From: Symbiodinium natans
Lineage: Eukaryota; Sar; Dinophyceae; Suessiales; Symbiodiniaceae
Direction: 5' to 3'
NCBI GenBank assembly: GCA_905221605.1
Contig: CAJNDS010002634.1
Location: 1,091,546 to 1,155,545 of the forward strand
Length of the DNA stretch: 64,000 nt
Both the position numbers and the translations under genes were made by a program. The notes under the pieces were generated by a model, which was given only the letters and a program-made list of their open reading frames with translations, did not search any database and had not been told where the DNA came from. Positions 11,106 through 22,100 of this stretch are shown one piece after another (the stretch's first letter is position 1; each line of letters begins with the position of its first letter).

Positions 11106-11321
11106 GAACCACATTCCGACGACGAGTACGACCGCAACTACTGGACGCCAACTCCCGAGGACGCTTGGCTGACATGTCTAAAAAGTGATGGGCCAGCAGC
11201 GGCGAGCATCAGGAGCATCAGCTGCGCCCCTGAAGGAGGGCCCGGCAATAGTAGAAAGCATCGCGAATGTCAGCCGGACCTGTCTAGAAGTGAGGGTTCG
11301 GGGCTCACTGCCAGAGCTTAG
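11106..11321 (+). CDS. candidate exon, unknown acidic protein
   Basis: AAAG|G acceptor at 11105. The frame reads EPHSDDEYDRNYWTPTPEDA, WLTCLKSDGPAAASIRSISC and APEGGPGNSRKHRECQPDLS, to a stop at 11319-11321. A GTGAGG donor at 11289 may end the exon earlier. No ATG is needed because it appears internal. No domain recognised. Confidence 0.45.
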   Translation, partial: EPHSDDEYDRNYWTPTPEDAWLTCLKSDGPAAASIRSISCAPEGGPGNSRKHRECQPDLSRSEGSGLTARA

Positions 11322-12142
11322 CAGCGGGATGTTGCTCTTTTGTTAAGGCGCGAATGTTTAGGGTATGGGGAACAGTCTGACATGAGGGCTGCCTCAGGAG
11401 CTGGCGATGATGGTGCGTATGGTGCTGCCACAATGCCTTACTTAGGGTTTAGGGTTAGGGATGTTTAGGGTTTAGAGTTTAGGGTTTGCCTGGCCTGCAT
11501 ACCAGGGCCATCATTTGCGTGGAAAGCCTGTGTAGTGTGATCCGCTCCGTAGCTAACATTACAGCCTGCCACGCATGCACGGCACTCAGACCCAGCTGTC
11601 CAGCGATGTGCGTCGCATGAGACGTTTCTGATGTTGAATTTTGTGCATAAAACACGTGCATAAGCTATAGCTTCATGTGTGTACATTTGTATATACAAAT
11701 AGATACTACTCTGAAGTAAAAAGACATATATATATATATATGTTTTTGTATATTTATATACATATGTTTTTGTACTAATTTACATTTTCTTCATTATTCA
11801 GATTTGCATTCTTATGTTTCAAGCCGATTCTGTTGTCATATGCATATTCAAGAAGCATACATCCAAAGCAAGCCTATACCCTAAACCCTAAACCCCTACA
11901 CCGACATGCCAGGGGGAGCTGCCACACATGATGGGTGACCACTTTGGCCTCGTGGCCCCACCCTGGGAGCTGTCCTTTCCGAATGCGCAGCTCTACTAGG
12001 TTTAGGGTTTAGGGCTTAGGTTTTAGGGTTTAGGGTTTAGGGCTCGTGGTACTGGAAATCTAAGTTTGTTTGATGGCCAGGGGTTCAGGAACTCAACCCA
12101 ACGCACCGGTTGTGATTGGTGTCTTCATGAGGGAAGTATGAC
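11322..12142. other. repeat stretch, no gene seen
   Basis: TTTAGGG patches near 11440-11490 and 12000-12050, CCCTAAA near 11875-11900, a TA microsatellite at 11727-11742 and AT-rich sequence. No supportable coding frame. Confidence 0.5.
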
Positions 12143-12947
12143 ATGTATGGCCATGCGCACCTGCGAAGCGGCTCCCATGTCACCTTGAACCATTTGAAGT
12201 GGCTGATATTGTGCGTTCAAAGTTATGAACGTGAGCAGGGGGGTTGCTCCGGCTTTCCCTGCGGCAACGAACTCCTGAACATCCTGGATCGAAGACCTGG
12301 ATGCTGCTTGATCCACAACATACGTCCCAGCGTACCCAAGAGGGGTCGCAGGGCTCGCTTAGTTTAGAAAGATGCTGTGCGCATGCACTGCTAGCTGCTA
12401 GCGGCGAAACAGCTGGCACATAAGTTGTTCGTCGCACTTTGTTGATGACACTGCCGCTGGCTGTTGTATCGCCACAGCCGCCTCATTGATGGCATGATCC
12501 ATACCTTCGGCGCCGTGAGGCCACGTGTGCTCAAGGCCGACCAGTGCACCACAATTCTCCTAAGAAGCATGAGGCAAGGAAAGCCCAACCATGTAACCAT
12601 TGTTCTATTTGCATGGGGAAACTCGCCGTGACCATCGCTAGACGTCACTAGGCTGCCGCATGGCTGGTCTCAGAAGCTGGGCCACCGGATTCTGCATGTC
12701 TTCATGACAGCATCTGGCACCCGCCTGGTCGTCGCCAGCCTGTCCTCTGCCCCTGTGAATTGCTAGTAGTATTCCCTTCTGGTCATGGTCCCTCTATATT
12801 TATACTATACCCCCAAAGCCCTATTCTACTTACTAAGGGCCCCCCAGATTACACTGCGAGCCGGGCATGATCCTCCATCGGCGGATCTCCGAGCGCAGGG
12901 GAAGATGCTTGCTTGGACTTGCCGTGTTGCCCTTCCTGCCGGCCCTG
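12143..12947 (+). CDS. unknown gene, several exons
   Basis: An ATG at 12143 opens a frame reading MYGHAHLRSGSHVTLNHLKW, LILCVQSYERE, then GFPCGNELLNILDRRPGCCL and IHNIRPSVPKRGRRARL; a GTGAGC donor candidate lies near 12229. Exon 12478-12627 reads RLIDGMIHTFGAVRPRVLKA, DQCTTILLRSMRQGKPNHVT and IVLFAWGNS, with a GTGACC donor. Exon 12899-12947 (AG|G) joins in phase and reads GRCLLGLAVLPFLPAL, a possible membrane segment, with a GTAGCT donor. A family G element lies in the last intron. Function unknown; gene limits open. Confidence 0.45.
12783..12858. repeat. element family G, copy 1
   Basis: Reads ATGGTCCCTCTATATTTATA, CCCCCAAAGCCCTATTCTAC, then AGGGCCCCCCAGATTACA. A close copy is at 47183-47267, and weaker relatives are near 22197 and 32096. 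Confidence 0.7.
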
Positions 12948-13131
12948 GTAGCTTAGGGATACTTGGGAAACTGTTTTTTGTTATATATATACATATGTAT
13001 ATATATATATATGTTTTTGGTGTATATATATGTATATGTATATGTCATTTTTGGGTACTATAATTGCTTAGAAGCAGCTAAATTAAAACTTCTTTTTTGC
13101 TAGGGTTCCAAGTTCAGTTAAGGTAAGAGAC

Positions 13132-16100
13132 ATGGCTCTCAGCTGTTCCTCCGTGGGCCTGCAGAGGTTAATGCTGCCAACAGCTGTGACAGCAGACCGT
13201 ACCTACCTGTTACTCTGCACCCGTGGGCTTGAAGACCAGGCAGAAGCTCTTCTGCGCAAGGCCCTTCATCGCGATGTCCCAACTTGGCGCATACCGCCAC
13301 CACACCAAGCGCCCCGTGTCAGCGAAGGACATGCAGCGGTGGGGAAGCTGATTGTTGGACTCAAGGACGGCGAAGATCTCCCACCTGAAGGCCTTCCTGG
13401 AATCATCCACACCTATGCTTTGGTCGATGCTGCCACAAATCTGTCCGATGACAAGGAAGCTGCCCTGGAGCAGCTCTGCACATGGGTCTCAGGCCTGGGG
13501 TCAAACACCTGAAGCCATCCAGGTGGACACCACAACGAACAGGTGCATGTTGTGGTGTGTGCCATAGCAAGCAAAACTCTTTCAACTAAGCATCTGCATA
13601 GTGAATAGTGCCAGAGATGGAGAGAGAGGGAGGCTTATGAGCCCTAATTGAGTGGCATATAGAGTCGATAGTAGGCCATTCATGAATGCAACTCTCGGCT
13701 AGCCAACTCTCTAAGCCAACTCTGCAGCTTTAAGTCACCTTCAAACCCAAACACATGGCAGAGGCCTGAGCTCGGAGTTTGTCCGAGCACTGCGGCTCAC
13801 GCCCGCAAGCGCCGACCGTGAGCCGACCTTCCGCGCCTCGGTGGTGCGGGATGGAGACCACGGGTTCACCTCCGAGGAGGGGCAGTTGTAGGGCTTTAGG
13901 GTTTAGGGTCTAGGGTGTAGGGTTTAGGGGGTTTACGAACATAAGGGGGCCCCCAAATAGCAGGATTCCCTCATAATGAGGATCCCAAGAAGGTACCCCT
14001 AGTTTCGGAACCCCCCCCCATTTGAAGTCTATGGAGGGCTGAAAGCAAGTCGGGATGCTCAGCCTGAGTTCAACCAGGGCGTTCTAAGGAGGAGTGTAGT
14101 CAATGTTGCACTGACTGATGTCGGGAGCCGCTGTATTTTGGCGATGGACTACCTGTTCTGGATAATGTCGATAATATTGTGATTTATTTTCTACTAGATA
14201 TTTCCAAGCGAGTCCTCGTTTTGAGCTTGTGGGGGTCGAGCTGTAAGCTCTTTGTTGGGTTTTGGGGCGTTAGGAAGTCGGTGGCAAAGGTGTCGCTCGC
14301 AGTTCTTATGGAGTTGTCAGGCCCAAATCCCTGGCCCTATCAGAGCCTATGAGGCTTAAGTCTAAGAAGGCGGCTGAGGTTTGATGGTTTGGAAAACAAT
14401 AGGCTTGGGCTCTCCATCCTTTGCCACGTTCTCCCCCCCCCCCTCCTCCCACCTCCCCGCCCCTCCCAAAGCCATGAGGCAATGTAGCTATCCCAAACCT
14501 CCGCGAAAAAAAAACAAAAGAGCAAGTCTTATCAAACCCTGTGGACTAGCTGTGCTTTCGGGATACTGATGGGATCGATCTGCTTGCGGGATAGTCGTTC
14601 AAAGGGATCTAAGTCCCCGAAACCCGAAACCCGAGAGCTTTGCCTGCCTCGAGAGTCGAAGCCCTAAACCCTAAACCCTAAGCCCTAAACCCCAAACCCT
14701 AAACCCTAAACCCAAAACCGTACACCCTCCAACCTCAAAGCGCCCAAAAGGCCCCTAAATCCCAAGGAGGCCATGCCGGCCGTCGGCTCCGGAGTCTGCG
14801 CGACCATGCCATGGAAGGTGGGGGGGGGGGGGGGGGGGGGGGCGGGGGGAAATCCACCATAATGTTGGGGGGTTTAGGGTTTAGGGTTTAGGGTTTAGGG
14901 TTTCTTGAGACAGCCCTCGTTGCAAAAGGGTTTAGGGTTTTGGGTTTTGGGGGGGTTTTCTTGTAAGGGTGTGGAGTAGTATGTAGAGTGTATCATCCAA
15001 AGTTTAGGGTTCATTATTCTCCCGGCCTCAGGGCCACATGGTGTCCCTTATAGCGAAGGTTTAGGGTTTAGAGTTTAGGGTTTAGGGTTTAGGGTTTAGC
15101 GTTCAGGCGCCCAGCCCCACCAGTCAAGCATCAGGGCTGGCCAATAATAGGGGCCTTAATCATGTCTCAGATTATCCCCTAACCCTTTTAGGGTTTAGGG
15201 TTTAATTAGGGTTTAGGGTCTTTGTTTTATAACTATACAAAAAAGCCCAAATAGCGTAATCGGCCCCTGCCTTTTTGTCCGATGCTCCGTCGGCTTTCTC
15301 GAGATTGTTGGCGGTCTCTCTCTCTCTCGCTCTCCCAGAACAGTGTTTGATTCAAACCCTATAAGCCCTAAACCGAAACCCTTACCCCTGACCCTGCAGT
15401 GTTGGTCTGCTTGGGTGGCAAGAGACCCTAATTCTTAAGCCCAAAACCCTAAAAAGCCCTAAGCCCTCCTTTTCCCACCAGAGGCTGACATGAAGACGTA
15501 CGACATCGAAGTCACGGCCATCATTCATCGCGAGGCGGTGGTTCTGGGCCTGTCATGCGCCAAGCTCGGCAAGTCGCGACGAGGCGATGTGGGAGGTTAC
15601 AGGGTTTAGGGTTTAGGGTTTAGGGCTTAGGGTTTAGGGTAATATAGACCCCCGCAAATAGTAGGAATTAGTAGGATCCCCTTATAGTAAGGACCCCAAC
15701 AAGTTACCCCTAATATCATCAGCCCCCATATCGACGCCTTCCAACCAAGCCGCGTGGCTGCCTGGGTGGGGAGGTGGGTGGGGGTTCGAGCCAAGATCGG
15801 GCTTTGTGGGTGGGGGGATACTTGAAGGTTCATGTGCAGTTATAAGTAGGGTTATAAGTGCCCAGAATAAGGTTAAATACCAGTTAGAAGTATAGTTACC
15901 CTACTTGTAACCCATGAACCTCCAAGTATTGTCCATTCCTTACAGAGTCGGGCCTTCCAGAAATGATACGGATACTTTGCAGGTGTGTATCTCTACTTGT
16001 CTACGGGTTATCTATCTATGTAACTTTAGAAAGACATGTAAGAAGCACATGTCTGTTCACTACATCTGGGGTCTCTGCATTGCAACAGTTGCCCATGCAA

Positions 16101-19100
16101 CTACCCATGCGCAAATGTAGCACAGTCCACATATATATATATATATATAATATTTGTTTATATTCACACATACATACTCATTTATTCACGCATGATGTGC
16201 TAGATTTGTGTTTATTCATTTCTGCACATACCTGTAATCATCTGCATGGTGCAAATCGAAGTTTGGGTTCGCATGAACGGCCCAGCCTGCGAAAGGAGGG
16301 CGGCTGTTGAGCTCCAGGGCGGGCTATTAGGCCTTCTAATCCCCAGTATCAACCCCTTAAAGGGCCTTTGTAAGGAGTTATAGGGTAGTGCCCCCATAAA
16401 GGGCCTTTGTAAGGAGTTATAGGGTAGTAGAGCCCATCCTGGCAAGCAGGTGCGACACAGCCATCGAAGCTGCCGCGCGAGCAGCGGCCATGGCATCTGT
16501 CTGATACCCGGCACCTTCGCTTCTCCACGGCGCGGCTACTGCTGGAGACGTGGCGTAGGATACGCAAGTCACCGTGTCTTATTGACATGTGTATGTCTGT
16601 AGAGAGGGGCTTCCGAAGGGTCCCTCTAAGGGGGTTCTCTTTATTTGGGGTATAAAAAGGGAACTACCCATATATGTTCATGTATATTTGTATAGGTTTC
16701 TGTTTAATTATGATTTTTGACAGCATGCCCAACCAGAGAAGGTATAAGGCTTTCAGGGGGTTTGGGAGACAAACTTTGTGTCTCCATGACAAGCTGCCTT
16801 GTAAAACCTCACCCTAAACATCCTTGATCCCTAAGCTCACCCTATAGGGGCCCATGTACCCCAATGTTATGTACTTGGGGCCCTAAAGTTCCTAAATAGC
16901 AGGTACGTTAAGGGCCCAAGCATTCCGTAGTTAGGTACATGGATCCCGAAGCCCAGGAGCTGGCGGCAGTGACGTCAGGCGATCGGCTGCTGGACTTATG
17001 CGGCGGAAGCTCGTTTCAGGTTTAGGGTTTAGGGTTTAGGGCTTAGGGCTTAGGGCTTGCAGTCCACATACCAGGATGGGCTATTCGGCCTTCTAGTCCC
17101 TAGAATCAACCCTATACAGGGTCTTTTTAAGGGGTTTAGGGTTTAGGGTTAGGGTCCCCATAATCAACCCTATAAAGGGCCTTTTAAGGGGGTTATAGGG
17201 TGTAATAGCCCATCCTGGTATGGAGAGCATACGCTTCCCAATATCAAATATCAGGAGAGGGTCAGGAGAGGGGGTCTTCAATCCCGGCAGTACTCACGCA
17301 AACCATGAAACCCGTTAATAACCCACTATACCCCTCAGCGCTGTAGGCCCCTACTAGAAGCGGTGAACTTAATGTTGAAGCCTTGGATGGATTTGCACTT
17401 AAGCCCCGCACCCTGGAACCCTCAGCCCTGCAAACCCTAAGCCCAAGACTTAAACTGCCAGCACCCGATCCTCAAAGGCATGGGCACCATCGCGCTCGAG
17501 GCAGCTTGCTGCTTCGCGGACATCCGCGCGGTGTCTGCAGATGCGCCGCGGCTGTACTGCTTTTAATGCTAATGCTGTCCTTACTATTACTACTTAGCAA
17601 TGTCGCTACTATAATGAGTTTATGATTACGACTACGCAGTACCTTTAGGTGATTCCGAACTGGAGCCATGGCCAGATTGGATGAGATGAGAGAGGTTCAT
17701 AAGCTGAGAGTGTAGGCTTTTCAGATCTTCTGGCATACGCCGCGTGTTCATGTAAGGGCTCAGGGTTTTGAGGTTTACATTTTTAGGTTTCGAGCACTAG
17801 GTGCCCACTAGCAACCTTATGCAACCTTCTTCGGGATTTCCAGCGTGAAAACTCATGAGCAAACAAAAGGGTCAAATTAGGTTCTGGAAGTGTTAGAGCA
17901 TCTAAAACTCTGAGAGCTGTGACTACTTTATAATGATGCTTTCCACAACAGACTTGAGATAGGGAAAGAGGGAACTCCAGAAACTTGATGTCCTGCGCGC
18001 TTCAAGGTCTTCAGCAGTTTATTCTGTAGCGGCTGCGAAGCAAAGCAAAGCACCGCGGTTTCACTCACCTTTAAACGCGTTGCAAACGCGCCCCCCCCAC
18101 GCTTATCCTGCAATGCCGGCGCTTCAAGACTCCTGAGGGCGCCCGAAGATTTTGAAAACAAACGTCACCGGCAGGGAGAGGAGATGAGTGGAGGCGAGCA
18201 AGACCTGAAGTGCCATGGCTTTGATGGCACCACCTGCCAGGTGCGAGTCGACGATGCCACATCAGTGGCTGATGTATCCAGGAGCATTGCCTCCAAAGTC
18301 TGCGTGGCACCAGGAAGCTTGCTTGTGCTGCTTTCTGGCAGCAATGTCCTGGTTGGGTCCAGGGCCATATTGGGACAAGTTACCGGCAAAGACAAAGAGG
18401 TCAGCTATTGTGTTCGGCCAGTCGGAGCCGGTCAGGCCGCCAAGATTTTCTTGCAGACGCTGGATGAGGAGCCGAATCTGCGCGAAGCGGATTTGGACAT
18501 GATCCGCGTCATTTCTTCCCTGAGCTTTCTCTGCAGCTTCGAGGATACTTGTAGCATGAGGGAGGTCACGCTCCCCAGCTGCCTGCAAACGTTGACCTTT
18601 GAAAATTCCTTCAACCAGAGCTTGGACGGCATGACGCTGCCCAGCAGCCTGCAGACGATGACTTTCGAAGATGCCTTCAACCAGACCTTGGACGGCGTGA
18701 CCCTGCCCAGCAGCCTGCAGACATTGACCTTCGGCGATGGGTTCAACCAGAGCTTGGACGGCGTGACGCTGCCCAGCAGCCTGCTAACATTGACCTTCGG
18801 CAATGGCTTCAACCAGAGCTTGGACGGCGTGACGCTGCCCAGCAGCCTGCTAACATTGACCTTCGGCAATGGCTTCAACCAGAGCTTGGACGGCGTGACG
18901 CTGCCCACCAGCCTGCAGACATTGACCTTCGGCAGCGACTTCAACCAGAGCTTGGACGGTGTGACGCTGCCCAGCAGCCTGCAGACGTTGACCTTCGGCA
19001 GCGACTTTAACCAGAGCTTGGACGGTGTGACGCTGCCCAGCAGCCTGCAGACATTGACCTTCGGCAGCGCCTTCAACCAGAGCTTGGACGGTGTGACGCT

Positions 19101-22100
19101 GCCCAGCAGCCTGCTGACATTGATCTTCGGCAGCGCCTTCAACCAGAGCTTGGATGGGGTGCCGCTGCCCAGCAGCCTGCAGACATTGACCTTCGGCAGC
19201 GACTTCAACCAGAGCTTGGACGGCGTGACGCTGCCCAGCAGCCTCCAGACATTGACCTTCGGCAGCGAGCTCAACCAGAGCTTGGACAGCGTGAGGCTGC
19301 CCAGCAGCCTGAAGACATTGACCTTCGGCAGCGGCTTCAACCAGAGCTTGCACAGCGTGACGCTGCCCAGCAGCCTGCAGACATTGACCTTCGGCAGCGC
19401 CTTCAACCAGAGCTTGGACGGTGTGACGCTGCCCAGCAGCCTGCAGACATTGACCTTCGGCAGCGCCTTCAACCAGAGCTTGGATGGGGTGCCGCTGCCC
19501 AGCAGCCTGCAGACATTGACCTTCGGCAGTGACTTCAACCAGAGCTTGGACGGCGTGACGCTGCCCAGCAGCCTGCAGACGTTGACCTTCGGCAGCGACT
19601 TCAACCAGAGCTTGGACGGCGTGACGCTGCCCAGCAGCCTCCAGACATTGACCTTCGGCATTGAATTCAACCAGAGCTTGGAAGGTGTGACGCTGCCAAC
19701 CAGCCTGCAGACGTTGACTTTCGAAGATGCCTTCAACCAGAGCTTGGACGGCGTGACGCTGCCCAGCAGCCTGCAGACATTGACCTTCGGCATTGAATTC
19801 AACCAGAGCTTGGAAGGTGTGACGCTGCCCACCAGCCTGCAGACGTTGACCTTCGGCAGCGACTTCAACCAGAGCTTGGACGGTGTCATGCTGCCCGAAA
19901 GCCTGCAGACATTGACCTTTGGCGATGTGTTCAACCAGAGCTTGGATGGTGTGACGCTGCCCAGCAGCCTGCTGACATTGACCTTCGGCGTTGAATTCAA
20001 CCAGAGCTTAGACGGCGTGATGCTGCCCAGCAGCCTGCAGACATTGACCTTCGACGAGTCGTACTTCAACCAGAGCTTGGACGGTGTGGCGTTACCGAGC
20101 AACCTGCAAACATTGACCTTTTGCGGTTGCTCGAGGTTCAACCAGAGCTTGGATGGTGTGATGCTGCCCGGCAGCTTGCAGACGTTGAACTTGGGTGGGT
20201 TTTTCAACCAGAGCTTGGACGGCGCGACGCTGCCTAGCAGCCTGCGAACATTGACATTGGGCCCGCTCTTCGACCAGGGCTTAGATGGCGTGACGCTGCC
20301 AAGCAATCTGCTGGTTTTTGAAGGCATGGATCTTCGTGTTGCCGTCTCCTAGGATGGTGCTCCAGGCTACCGGCTGCCAGCATGAATGACATGTCGATGC
20401 ACGCTGGTGCAGCCGGCAAACAGACTAGTGTTGCCATCATCTGCCCAGCTCCCATCAAAAGTAATCCGCCAAAAGAGGGCTATCATACCTAACAGACTAA
20501 CGGAGCGGCTTAGGTGTTCGACATTGTTCGACTCAAGGCCCCAGTGTTGATGAGTTAGTTTTCGTAAGATTTCTACTACAAATGTCTTGTTATGGTGAAG
20601 ATCATGAACCCTCAACTTCCCTCAACCCCCCGGGGCCCGCAGCAGAGGTGAGCAAGAGGGCATGCCGGCGAGCTGCCGCGAACACCGGCGTCGCCGTGGA
20701 CCTGAAGCTCCTGGCGGCGGGTTCCTCCGTGGAGGTGTTGGAAAGGCGCGTCCGCATCCTGTGCTCAGTTCGGTGGCAGGGTTTGGGGTTTATAGGGTTT
20801 AGGGTTTATGCAAGCGGTCCCAAGGACCGGGTTTAGGGTTTAGGGTTTAGGGCTTACGTGGGTGGATAGACAGAGCCTGTTGCACAAGGTGGGGGCAACC
20901 CTGGAATGAGCCCTACCTATCCTCAAGCGAGTCGAGCAAGGGACCCTCAAGACGACAAAGTTTGGGCCCGAGGGGCTTTCACGTTATGTGAAAGGCTCCC
21001 TTCCTGGCGCCGAACGGGAAGGCGTTCTATTCGAAGAGGAACCACACTAGATTCCATAGTTTTGAAAGCTGTGCACAACAAACATCCTCTTGGACGGTGC
21101 TGAAATGCTTGTACAGCGGCAAGAGCCTTTCCTTAGCGGCTACAATCTACCCGGTCGCCCGAGCTTTGTCTCCTTGCTGCTGGTTGGTAGGGAATGAAAG
21201 AATGAACCACTATTGTAGTTACTATTATTATTGCTACCATTCTTTCATTCCCTACTCACCAAAAGTAAGCTTAGTAGCTGAGTGAGCACACTTTGCACTT
21301 TTCGGGATACTATAACCCCCTATAGAACAGAAAGTGTAGACTTTTCCCTAAACCCTAAACCCCAAACCCTAAACCCTAAACCCTTTTTGCTGGCTTATGA
21401 ACTCAGCAACTAAGTAAGTCAGGCATGTGGCAGAGTGGGCACAATCCTCGTGCGAGTTTGACGTGGTGGTCTCAGAGCTGCCTTTCGGCGTGAGCATCTC
21501 CATTCTGGACTCGGATGTGCACCGTGGCTCCAATTCTTGTTGTTGTGTAGGGTTTAGGGTTTAGGGTTTAGGGTTTAGGGTTTAGGGTTTAGGGTCTTCT
21601 CTTTGTTGGATCAACACGAGTGGGGTCAGCACCTCATACACATCAGAAGCTGTCAGAACATCAAGGAGCCTTGGCGACCAGGGACCTGGGGCTTGAGTGT
21701 GGCAGCAGAAGAAGTAAACGCGCACCACTACACAAGGTGACCTACATACTCCCCTCCGTCTAATACTAACCCCCCCCGCAACCCCCCAATTAAGAAATAC
21801 TCCCCAGACACTTAAGAAAACTCAAATGGGAGTATTTAACAAATTCTGGGATGGGGGGTTCATCATTTGAGGGGGGGAGGGGATACCTCGTGTGAACACT
21901 GCCTGGCCGCAGGCTTCTCGCTGCGCTGCAGCGTGTGGTCTGCCCAGGTGGCCGGGTGGTGCTTGTCGCCCCTTGTTCCGAAGCCCCACGCAGCTGAGCT
22001 TAAAGCCTTTAAAGATCTTCGCATTAGGTCAGCGTAGGCTAAAAAACATTTCTTGAGGTCGCAGGCGTTTTGCTGTGGACACTCCATTGAGCACTGTACG

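Larger units (their letters stand above)
15596..16956 (+). other. methyltransferase intron region with elements F, D and C; missing exon
   Basis: Begins GTTACAGGGTTTAGGG. Holds element F (15640-15735), element D (15820-15929), a TA microsatellite (16130-16150), a tandemly duplicated element C (16314-16447) and a second F-like patch (16604-16662). The family normally has about 20-25 residues (an FG..TLR..LAY..L type segment) between the exons at 15595 and 16957. I could not place them securely; 16455-16560 is the best place to look. Confidence 0.55.

Noticed and set aside
18432-20327. 631-codon antisense frame over the repeat protein
   Set aside because: It is the exact antisense of the 66-base repeats. 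Repeat periodicity keeps all frames open, while the sense frame has an ATG, a distinct N-terminal domain and a recognised repeat.
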